Origin: Isoptericola sp. BMS4
Lineage (GTDB): Bacteria > Actinomycetota > Actinomycetes > Actinomycetales > Cellulomonadaceae
Reading direction: 5' to 3'
DNA length: 64,000 nt
NCBI RefSeq assembly: GCF_011634835.1
Contig: NZ_SIRP01000001.1
Coordinates: forward strand, 964,768-1,028,767
Part shown: one piece after another, positions 53,022 through 60,016 of the stretch
Layout: every line of letters begins with the position of its first letter
Numbering within the stretch: position 1 is the stretch's first letter
Translations under genes and position numbers: made by a program
The notes under the pieces: generated by a model
Databases searched by the model: none
Told to the model about the DNA's origin: nothing
The model's input: the letters and a program-made list of their open reading frames with translations, nothing else

Positions 53022-53683
53022 CGACCGTGGTGCTCGTCGACGACCAGCCGCTGATCCGCTCCGGTATCCGGGCCCTGTTGGAGGCCGAGGACGACATCGA
53101 CGTCGTCGGCGAGGGCGGCACGGGGCACGACGGCGTCGACCTCGCCCGGGAGCACCGGCCCGACGTGGTGCTCATGGACGTGCAGATGCCCGGCCTCGAC
53201 GGTATCGAGGCCACCCGGCGGATCGTGGCCGACGACGCCCTGGCCGGCACGCACGTGGTCATGCTGACGAACTACGGCGTCGACGAGTACGTCTTCTCCG
53301 CGCTGCGCGCCGGCGCCAGCGGGTTCGTCGTCAAGGACACCGAGCCGGCCGACCTCCTGGCGGCCGTGCGGGCGGCGGTGCGCGGCGACGCTCTGCTGTC
53401 GCCGGGGATCACGCGCCGGCTCATCAGCGAGTTCGTGGCCCGCCCGCCGGACGCCCTCGCCGTCGCCGGGCTCGAGCTCCTCACGCCCCGGGAGCGGGAG
53501 GTCGTGGCGCTCGTCGCGCACGGGCTGTCCAACGACGAGATCGCGGAGCGCATGGTGCTCAGCCCGCTCACGGCCAAGACGCACGTGAGCCGCGCCATGA
53601 CCAAGCTCGGCGCCCGGGACAGGGCCCAGCTCGTGGTGCTCGCCTACGAGTCGGGCCTCGTGACCCCCCGCGCGTCCTCGTAG
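53018..53683 (+). CDS. NarL/FixJ-family response regulator
   Basis: 221 residues from GTG 53018. The receiver domain has DD at 8-9, the phospho-acceptor Asp54 in VLMDVQMPG, a Thr in VVMLTNYG and a Lys in FVVKDTEP. The C-terminal LuxR helix-turn-helix is LTPREREVVALVAHGLSNDEIA. It is the cognate partner of the preceding kinase. The divergent oxidase-DrrAB operon is a plausible target, by proximity only. Confidence 0.93.
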   Translation: MTTVVLVDDQPLIRSGIRALLEAEDDIDVVGEGGTGHDGVDLAREHRPDVVLMDVQMPGLDGIEATRRIVADDALAGTHVVMLTNYGVDEYVFSALRAGASGFVVKDTEPADLLAAVRAAVRGDALLSPGITRRLISEFVARPPDALAVAGLELLTPREREVVALVAHGLSNDEIAERMVLSPLTAKTHVSRAMTKLGARDRAQLVVLAYESGLVTPRASS

Positions 53684-53685
53684 GG

Positions 53686-53716
53686 GCGCCCCGCACACCG
53701 TCGGCGTGCGGGGCGC
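53686..53716. terminator. Bidirectional terminator between the response regulator and AhpD-like gene
   Basis: GCGCCCCGCAC and GTGCGGGGCGC form a perfect 11-bp stem with a 9-nt loop, three bases after the response-regulator stop and 12 bases from the convergent stop. Confidence 0.75.
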
Positions 53717-53728
53717 GGTCCGGGACCC

Positions 53729-54184
53729 TCAGGAGAACGTGCCCGGCACCTGCCGGACCGTGACGTTGAGCCGGTTGTAGACGTTCACCATCGAGATGTG
53801 CAGGACGAGCGCCGCCAGCGCCTCCTCGTCGTAGTGGCGGACGGCCTCGTCCCAGACGTCGTCCGGCACGCGGTCGCTCCGGTCGGCGATCCGGGTGACG
53901 GACTCGGCGAGGGCGAGGGCGGCGCGTTCGGCGTCGTCGAAGCGTGGCGACTCCGGCCAGCCGGCCAGCACCGCGAGCTTGTCCACGTCCATGCCGGCCT
54001 TGCGGGCGGCGCGGGCCCCGAAGTCCAGGCACCAGGCGCAGCCGTTGATCTGGCTCACGCGCTGGTGCACCAGCTCCAGCGTCTCGTCGGGGACGCCGTG
54101 CCCGCGGGGCGCCTGGCCGAGGGCCTGCATCGGGCTCAGGACCTCGGGCAGGTAGGTCGCGGGGCTCTTCATCCGTGCGGTCAT
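53729..54184 (-). CDS. Carboxymuconolactone decarboxylase-family (AhpD-like) protein
   Basis: 151 residues. The active-site motif is INGCAWCLDFGARAARKAG, with a CxxC pair and the downstream Asp/His-type residues; the ending (ALVLHISMVNVYNRLNVTVRQVP) is that of the AhpD-like branch. These are peroxidase-type thiol enzymes dealing with oxidative stress. No ribosome-binding site decides between close starts; ATG 54184 is used. It is divergent from ferritin. Confidence 0.9.
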   Translation of the reverse strand: MTARMKSPATYLPEVLSPMQALGQAPRGHGVPDETLELVHQRVSQINGCAWCLDFGARAARKAGMDVDKLAVLAGWPESPRFDDAERAALALAESVTRIADRSDRVPDDVWDEAVRHYDEEALAALVLHISMVNVYNRLNVTVRQVPGTFS

Positions 54185-54298
54185 GGATCCTCTTTCGCCG
54201 GGCCGGCGGGTGCCGGTCCCGTCCGCTCACCGTGCCGACGACGCGCGGGCGGGAAACGTGACGGGGCGTCGCCGCACGCCGTCCACTAGCGTGGCGTC

Positions 54299-54844
54299 AT
54301 GGCGGCGACGACGAAGGACTCGACGTTCTGGCGGCTGCTCTCCGAGCAGGTGGGCCACGAGCTGGCGGCGCACCAGCAGTACATGGCGATCGCCGTGTGG
54401 TTCGACGGCCACGACCTGCCCCGGATGGCGGCGCACTTCTACCGGCAGGCGCTCGAGGAGCGCAACCACGCGATGATGATCGTCCAGTACCACCTGGACC
54501 GGTCGCTGCCCGTGGCGATCCCGGGCACCCCGGAGGTGCGCAACGACTTCGCGGACGTCGTGGAGCCCCTGCAGCTCGCGCTCGACCAGGAGCAGCAGGT
54601 CACCGACCAGATCCAGGCGATCTTCCGCGCGGCGCGCGACGAGGGCGACGTGCTGGGCGAGCAGTTCCTGCTCTGGTTCCTCGAGGAGCAGGTCGAGGAG
54701 GTCGCCGCGGCGAACACGCTGCTCACGGTCGCCCGGCGCGCCGGGGACAACCTGTTCGACCTGGAGAACTACGTCGCCCGGGAGGCGATCGGCGACGGCG
54801 GCGAGTCCGCGGACGCCCCGAAGGCCGCCGGCGGCGCCCTCTAG
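54299..54844 (+). CDS. Ferritin (non-haem, Ftn type)
   Basis: 181 residues of four-helix-bundle ferritin. Ferroxidase ligands are Glu21 (QVGHELAAHQQY), Glu54 and His57 (LEERNHAMM), Glu98 (LALDQEQQ) and the Glu in FLEEQVEE near 130. There is no haem-binding Met pattern. It stores iron as ferric mineral and limits oxidative damage. The C-terminal 20 residues are Gly/Ala-rich. A remarkable double palindrome follows the stop. Confidence 0.94.
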   Translation: MAATTKDSTFWRLLSEQVGHELAAHQQYMAIAVWFDGHDLPRMAAHFYRQALEERNHAMMIVQYHLDRSLPVAIPGTPEVRNDFADVVEPLQLALDQEQQVTDQIQAIFRAARDEGDVLGEQFLLWFLEEQVEEVAAANTLLTVARRAGDNLFDLENYVAREAIGDGGESADAPKAAGGAL

Positions 54845-54857
54845 CCTCACCCTGCCC

Positions 54858-54979
54858 GCTGTGGGTACGACGATGGCGAGGAATCGGGCCCGATTCCTCG
54901 CCATCGTCGTACCCACAGCTGTGGGTACGACGATGGCGAGGAATCGGGCCCGATTCCTCGCCATCGTCGTACCCACAGC
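54858..54979. repeat. Two perfect 60-bp palindromes in tandem
   Basis: Positions 54859-54918 and 54919-54978 are identical 60-mers, each a perfect palindrome without a loop (arms begin CTGTGGGTACGACGATGGCG, centre GGGCCC). The outermost G and C at 54858 and 54979 extend the symmetry. Each unit alone would make a very stable hairpin on either strand. Position between the convergent ferritin and GH67 genes suits a bidirectional terminator, but the duplication is unusual. Confidence 0.9.
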
Positions 54980-54991
54980 GACCGGGCGCGG

Positions 54992-57064
54992 TCAGTAGAT
55001 CGTCCGCCCGCGGGCATCGAGGATCCCGGACTTGCGGAAGAAGTACGTGGTGAGCTGGTCCCGCCACTCGACCGCCGAGCGCAGCTGCTCCGCGAGCCGC
55101 TCGCGCACACGGGCGGCGACGTCGTCCGGCACCTCGCCCGCGACGTCCTCCCAGCGCCGGACCATCGCCTCGACACGTTCGACGCCGGCGAAGTGCGTGT
55201 CGTAGACGTGCTGGATCACCGTGGACCCGCTGTGCAGCACGTGCGTGTACGGCACGTGGTGGAAGAACAGCAGCAGCTCGTCGGGGCAGGTCTCCACCGA
55301 CTCGTAGACGTCGCGCCACGGCGCCGGGTACTGGCCGGTGTACCCCGTGCCAGTCGCGCGGGTGCGGTCCACCCCGACCCCGTCGCGGTCGGCGAAGTGG
55401 TACGTGCCCCAGGGGGTGTACTCGTACCCGTCGACGTCCGGCCCGTAGTGGTGGCCGGGGCGCACCATGAAGCCCACGCCGAGCGGCGCCGTGTACAGCT
55501 CGTAGGTGGCCCACGAGTCGTCGAGGATCGTGTGCAGCGTGGAGCGCAGGAGCGTCGACGCGTCGGGGAAGGTCTGCGTGATCCACTCGTCGAGCACGTC
55601 GAGCGCGTCGAGGGTCGGATCCCAGGTCAGGCGTCCGTACGCGTAGAGGTTGGCCTGGGCGAGCGGGTGCCCGGTCCAGAAGCGGTCGCCGCCGACGTTC
55701 GAGACGGCGGCGAACCCGCCCGAGGCGGCGACCTCCTCGGCGAGGGCGGGCGTGTCCTCGCCGCGGAACCGGAACCCCAGGACCTCGGCCCACGCCGGCC
55801 CCAGGTAGACGGCGTGCCGCTGCTGGCCGGTGTACTCCTGGGTGACCTGCAGCTCCAGCGCGACCCGCGTGCGCGGCATCGCCGCCAGCACCGGCGAGAC
55901 GGGCTCGCGCACCTGGAAGTCCATCGGGCCGTGCTTGACCTGCAGCACGACGTTCTCGGCGAACCGGCCGTCGAGCGGGGCGAAGTGGTCGTACGCGGCG
56001 CGCGCCCGGTCCGTGGACCGGTCGCGCCAGTCCTGGCGGTGGTCGTAGACGAACGCCCGCCAGTGCACGAGCCCGCCGTGCGGGGCGACGGCCTCCGCCA
56101 GGAGGTTGGCCCCGTCGGCGTGGTCGCGGCCGTACGCGAACGGGCCGGGCTGGCCCTCCGAGTCCGCCTTGACGACGAACCCGCCGAAGTCGGGGATCAG
56201 CGTCCAGACGGCGGCCGCGGCGTCCCGCCACCAGGTGCGCACGTCGTCGTCGAACGGGTCGGCGGTGGGCAGGCCCCCGAGCGTCATCGGCGCCGCGAAG
56301 CTCACCGCCAGGTGGGTGCGCACGCCGTACGGGCGCAGCGCGGCCGCGACCCTCGCGACCTCGGGCAGGTCGTCGGTGAGGAGGCGCGCCTCGCGGGCGT
56401 GCACGTTGACGTTGTTGATGCAGGCCCGGTCGACGCCGACGGAGGCGAGGAGCCGTGCGTACGCCGTGGCGCGGGAGAGGTCGGTGCGCACCCCGCCGTC
56501 GTCGTAGAAGATCGATCCGCCCGCGTAGCCCCGCTCCACCTGGCCCATCACCGGGTGCACGTCGACGTTGTCCCAGTGGTCGAGCATCCGCAGCGCCGCC
56601 GCCGGGGCGTGCGTCTCGTCGGCGTCCGGGGCCGCGAAGGCGGACTCCTCGAGCCGGACGACGTGGAAGAACCCGTGCAGCAGCGACGTCGCCGTCACCG
56701 CGGTCACCGTGACCTTGCCGTCGGTGCGCCGCAGCCGGAACCCCTCGACCGCGCCGTCGGGCTCCGCCTCGGGGACCTCGGGGTCGGTGAGCAGGAGCAC
56801 GAGGTCCGGTGACTCGTCGGCGGTGACGACGGCGCCGCCGTGCGCGATCGTCGCGGCGGTGATCTCGCCGTGCAGCGCCTCGAGCACCTCGGCCGGTCCG
56901 TCGGGCCCCGGGGGCGGCACGCGGCCCGGGTCGGACAGGTCCGCGAGGGCGACGCGGCGCCGGCCGACGGCGGCGAACACGGCGTCGGGGAGCCATGCGG
57001 GGTGCGGCGCCGGGAGCGCGGTGGCGTCCTCGGCGTCCTGGGTGACGTTGTCGACAGCAACCAT
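54992..57064 (-). CDS. Alpha-glucuronidase (GH67)
   Basis: 690 residues, the usual size for GH67. It removes (4-O-methyl)-alpha-D-glucuronic acid from xylo-oligosaccharides. Key segments: AALRMLDHWDNVDVHPVMGQ, VERGYAGGSIFYDDG, FGGFVVKADSEGQPGPFAYGRDHADGA (with the general-acid Glu), and GPMDFQVREP together with LELQVTQEYTGQQRH (the Asp/Glu pair). Most of these match the family's catalytic barrel. No signal peptide, so it is intracellular. ATG 57064 is used; a much longer reading upstream only shadows the dctM gene. It is the last gene of the uronate operon. Confidence 0.95.
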   Translation of the reverse strand: MVAVDNVTQDAEDATALPAPHPAWLPDAVFAAVGRRRVALADLSDPGRVPPPGPDGPAEVLEALHGEITAATIAHGGAVVTADESPDLVLLLTDPEVPEAEPDGAVEGFRLRRTDGKVTVTAVTATSLLHGFFHVVRLEESAFAAPDADETHAPAAALRMLDHWDNVDVHPVMGQVERGYAGGSIFYDDGGVRTDLSRATAYARLLASVGVDRACINNVNVHAREARLLTDDLPEVARVAAALRPYGVRTHLAVSFAAPMTLGGLPTADPFDDDVRTWWRDAAAAVWTLIPDFGGFVVKADSEGQPGPFAYGRDHADGANLLAEAVAPHGGLVHWRAFVYDHRQDWRDRSTDRARAAYDHFAPLDGRFAENVVLQVKHGPMDFQVREPVSPVLAAMPRTRVALELQVTQEYTGQQRHAVYLGPAWAEVLGFRFRGEDTPALAEEVAASGGFAAVSNVGGDRFWTGHPLAQANLYAYGRLTWDPTLDALDVLDEWITQTFPDASTLLRSTLHTILDDSWATYELYTAPLGVGFMVRPGHHYGPDVDGYEYTPWGTYHFADRDGVGVDRTRATGTGYTGQYPAPWRDVYESVETCPDELLLFFHHVPYTHVLHSGSTVIQHVYDTHFAGVERVEAMVRRWEDVAGEVPDDVAARVRERLAEQLRSAVEWRDQLTTYFFRKSGILDARGRTIY

Positions 57065-57132
57065 GGTGTCCTTGGGGGTCGTTCGGGTCGGGCAGGGGTC
57101 CGGGGCGCCGCGGCGTCCGGGACCCCACCGTC

Positions 57133-58437
57133 TCATTCCAGCAGGCCCAGCATCTGCGGGATCCCGAGGGAGAGGGCCGGGACGAAGGTGATGGCGAGCA
57201 GCGCGAGGACGAGCCCGACGAAGAACGGGACGAGCCGCGGCACGATCCTCTCGATCGAGACGCCGCTCACGCCGCTCGCGACGAACAGCACCGACCCCAC
57301 CGGGGGCGTCATGGTGCCGATGCACAGCGCGAACACGAGGATCATGCCGAAGTGGATCGGGTCCACGCCCACCTGCGTCGTGATCGGCAGGAAGATCGGC
57401 GTGAAGATGAGGATCGCCGGTGTGATGTCCATGAACGTCCCCACGACCAGCAGGATGACGATCATCAGCAGCAGGATCAGCACCTTCGAGTCCGCCGCCG
57501 ACAGCAGCGCGTCGGTGATGGCCTGCGGGATGCCCGTGAACGCCATGACCCACGACATCGCCGAGGAGGCCGCGATGAGGAACATCACGACGCCCATCGA
57601 CACGACCGTGCTGACCACCACCTCCTTGAAGCTCGCCCACGACATGCTGCGGTAGACCAGGGCCAGCACGAGGCAGTAGACGACGGCGGCGGCCGCGCCC
57701 TCCGTCGCGGTGAAGACGCCGGCGACGATGCCGCCCACGACCACCACGATGAGCAGCAGGCTGGGCACGGCGCGCAGCAGGACCCGCAGCGCCTCGCCGG
57801 CCCCGACCCGCGACCGGGTCGTGTAGCCGCGGCGCCGGGCGTAGACGAACGCGATCGTCATGACGACGGCGCCCATGAGGATCCCGGGCACGTACCCGGC
57901 CATGAACAGCGCCGAGATGGACAGGCCACCCGCGACGGTGGAGTAGACGATCGCGGCCGTCGTCGGGGGGATGAGCAGGCCCGTCGACGCCGACGCGATG
58001 TTCACCGACGTGCTGAAGGCGGGGTCGTACCCCTCCTCCTTCTGCCGCTTGGTCAGCGTGCCGCCGATCGCGGCGGCCGACGCGACGGCGGAGCCGGACA
58101 GCGACCCGAAGAGCATGTTGCCGAGCACGTTGGTGTGCGCGAGCGACCCGGGCACGCGGCCCGCGAGGACGAGCGCGACGTCGATGAGGCGGCTCGCGAT
58201 GCCGCCGTTGTTCATGATGTTCCCGGCGAAGATGAACAGCGGCACGGCGAGCAGGGTGAAGCTGTCGATGCCGGACGTCATCTGCTGGCCCGTGATGAAC
58301 GTCGAGTCGTCCCACGGCATGAACACGATCGCGGTGAGGAACGCGGCGACCCCCAGCGAGACGGAGATGGGGACGCTGGCGAACAGCAGGACGAAGAAGA
58401 CCCCGAACAGCACGAGGGCGGCGAGCAGAGGTTCCAC
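57133..58437 (-). CDS. dctM: TRAP transporter large permease (DctM)
   Basis: 434 residues from GTG 58437 with about 12 helices. FGSLSGSAVASAAAIGGTLTKRQKEEGYDP and ASTGLLIPPTTAAIVYS are the family's conserved stretches, as is GTFMDITPAILIFTPIFLPI. It forms the sodium-driven channel with DctQ. A GH67 gene follows 68 bp downstream, suggesting glucuronate or an aldouronate as substrate. Confidence 0.95.
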   Translation of the reverse strand: MEPLLAALVLFGVFFVLLFASVPISVSLGVAAFLTAIVFMPWDDSTFITGQQMTSGIDSFTLLAVPLFIFAGNIMNNGGIASRLIDVALVLAGRVPGSLAHTNVLGNMLFGSLSGSAVASAAAIGGTLTKRQKEEGYDPAFSTSVNIASASTGLLIPPTTAAIVYSTVAGGLSISALFMAGYVPGILMGAVVMTIAFVYARRRGYTTRSRVGAGEALRVLLRAVPSLLLIVVVVGGIVAGVFTATEGAAAAVVYCLVLALVYRSMSWASFKEVVVSTVVSMGVVMFLIAASSAMSWVMAFTGIPQAITDALLSAADSKVLILLLMIVILLVVGTFMDITPAILIFTPIFLPITTQVGVDPIHFGMILVFALCIGTMTPPVGSVLFVASGVSGVSIERIVPRLVPFFVGLVLALLAITFVPALSLGIPQMLGLLE

Positions 58438-58440
58438 GGG

Positions 58441-58971
58441 TCAGCTCCCTTCGGTCTCGGCCGGGGGCTCGGACACGTGCTCGGTCTCCGAGCCCGTGAG
58501 GTCCTCCCAGAGGTTCATGGCCTGCGCGGCCGTGATGGCCAGGCCGCTCAGGGGCACGATGAGGTAGACGAGGCCGCGGGAGATGCCCAGCAGCGCGGAG
58601 TAGTCGTTCCGGGCACCGATCGCGAGCATCACGCCGCCGACGCCGAGGACGAGGACCGCGAAGAGCAGGACGAGGACGTCGGCGCCCACGGTCACGCCCT
58701 GCCGCGCCCGCGGCGCCAGCCGGTCGCGCACCATGAACAGCGCCATGTGCTTGCGGTGCACGAAGGCGTAGGAGGCGCTGAGCAGCGAGGTCCAGATCAG
58801 CAGGTAGCGGACCACCTCTTCGGTGAACGCCGTCGGGGCGCCCAGCACGTAGCGGGTGAAGACCTGGACGAGCACCAGGACGGTCATGGCGACCAGGAGG
58901 ATCCCTGCGGACCAGGCGAGGGTCCCCCCGAGGAGTCCACGTGCTCTCGCGAGCCGTGCGTGCGTGGTCAT
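58441..58971 (-). CDS. dctQ: TRAP transporter small permease (DctQ)
   Basis: 176 residues with four helices; VLVLVQVFTRYVLGAPTAFTEEVVRYLLIWTSLLSASYAF is the classical DctQ pattern (shown here in two adjoining helices), followed by HRKHMALFMVRDRL. ATG 58971 is used; GTG 58983 overlaps the dctP stop (GTGA) and is an alternative. Three bases separate it from dctM. Confidence 0.92.
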   Translation of the reverse strand: MTTHARLARARGLLGGTLAWSAGILLVAMTVLVLVQVFTRYVLGAPTAFTEEVVRYLLIWTSLLSASYAFVHRKHMALFMVRDRLAPRARQGVTVGADVLVLLFAVLVLGVGGVMLAIGARNDYSALLGISRGLVYLIVPLSGLAITAAQAMNLWEDLTGSETEHVSEPPAETEGS

Positions 58972-58979
58972 GGTGGTCG

Positions 58980-60005
58980 TCACTCCTTGGCCTCGTCGAT
59001 GGTGGCGAGGAGCTCCGCGACCTCGGGGTACTCCTCGGCGTACTCGTCGACGAGCGGGCGGGACATCTCGCGGAAGGCCTCGACGTCGACGTCGTCGACG
59101 AACTCGACCCCCATGTCCTCCGCGTCGGCGACGGCCTGCTGGACGCTCTCGTCCCACGCGACCTTGTGCTGCTTGGTGGAGCGGCGCGCGGCCGCGGTGA
59201 TGAGCTCCTGGTCGGCGGGCGTGAGCGTGCGCCAGGTGTCGCTGCTCATGACGAGCATGTCGGGGATGCGGGTGTGCTCGTCGCGGGAGAAGACCTTCGC
59301 GACCTCGCCGTGGGCGCTGTCGGTGAGCGCCGTCTCGTTGCTCTCGGCACCGTCGATGAGGCCGGTCTGCAGGGCGGTGTAGATCTCGCCGAACCCCATG
59401 GCGACGGGCGCGGCCCCCAGCACCTCCATCAGCTGGGTCTGCGACCGCATGTCCTGCACGCGGATCTTGAGCCCCCGCAGGTCGTCGGGGGTCCGCACGG
59501 CGGTGTGGGCGGTGTAGAAGGAGCGCGCTCCCGAGGTGTAGTACGTCAGGCCGACGAAGCCGTCGTCGACGCTCGACCGGAAGAAGTCCGCCATCTCGGG
59601 GGAGTCCATCACCCGGTAGTACTCCTCCTTCGACTCGAAGATGTACGGCAGGCCGAAGGTGTGGTACGCGGGGCTGTCGTTCGCCAGGCTGGGCGCGGCG
59701 ACCCGCGCCATGTCGATGACGCCCTGGTTGAGCTGGGCGATGACGTCCGGTTCCGAGCCGAGCTGGCCGTTTCCGTAGATCCGCACGACGATCCGGCCGT
59801 CGCTGCGTTCCTCCACGTCCTCGGCGAACGCGGCGAGCGCCTTCGACGTGACGTGGGTGTCGCCCAGGCTGTGCGCGAGGCTCAGGACGAGGGGGTTCTC
59901 CGCGGTGGCCTCGGCGCTGGTCGCCGGGGGACCGGAGGCGGGCGCGCAGGCGGCCAGACCGGTCGTGAGCAGCACCGTCGCGAGGACGGCGAGCAGCTTC
60001 TTCAT
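58980..60005 (-). CDS. dctP: TRAP transporter solute-binding lipoprotein (DctP)
   Basis: 341 residues. The signal is MKKLLAVLATVLLTTGLAAC with lipobox LAAC, unusual in that many DctP proteins are free and periplasmic; a lipid anchor suits a monoderm. The mature part has LVLSLAHSLGDTHVTSKAL, GNGQLGSEPDVIAQLNQG, LRGLKIRVQDMRSQTQLMEVLGAAPVAMGFGEIYTALQTGLIDGAESN, with the conserved Arg that binds the carboxylate. This fits uronate-type substrates. AGGAGCAGG precedes ATG 60005. Confidence 0.95.
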   Translation of the reverse strand: MKKLLAVLATVLLTTGLAACAPASGPPATSAEATAENPLVLSLAHSLGDTHVTSKALAAFAEDVEERSDGRIVVRIYGNGQLGSEPDVIAQLNQGVIDMARVAAPSLANDSPAYHTFGLPYIFESKEEYYRVMDSPEMADFFRSSVDDGFVGLTYYTSGARSFYTAHTAVRTPDDLRGLKIRVQDMRSQTQLMEVLGAAPVAMGFGEIYTALQTGLIDGAESNETALTDSAHGEVAKVFSRDEHTRIPDMLVMSSDTWRTLTPADQELITAAARRSTKQHKVAWDESVQQAVADAEDMGVEFVDDVDVEAFREMSRPLVDEYAEEYPEVAELLATIDEAKE

Positions 60006-60016
60006 GGTCCTGCTCC

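Noticed and set aside
54858-54979. A CRISPR array
   Set aside because: There are only two directly abutting palindromic units with no spacers and no cas genes in the window.
54992-58315. A 1107-codon minus-strand frame suggesting a fusion with alpha-glucuronidase
   Set aside because: The extra N-terminal part is an out-of-frame reading of dctM; the GH67 start at 57064 gives a normal-length enzyme.
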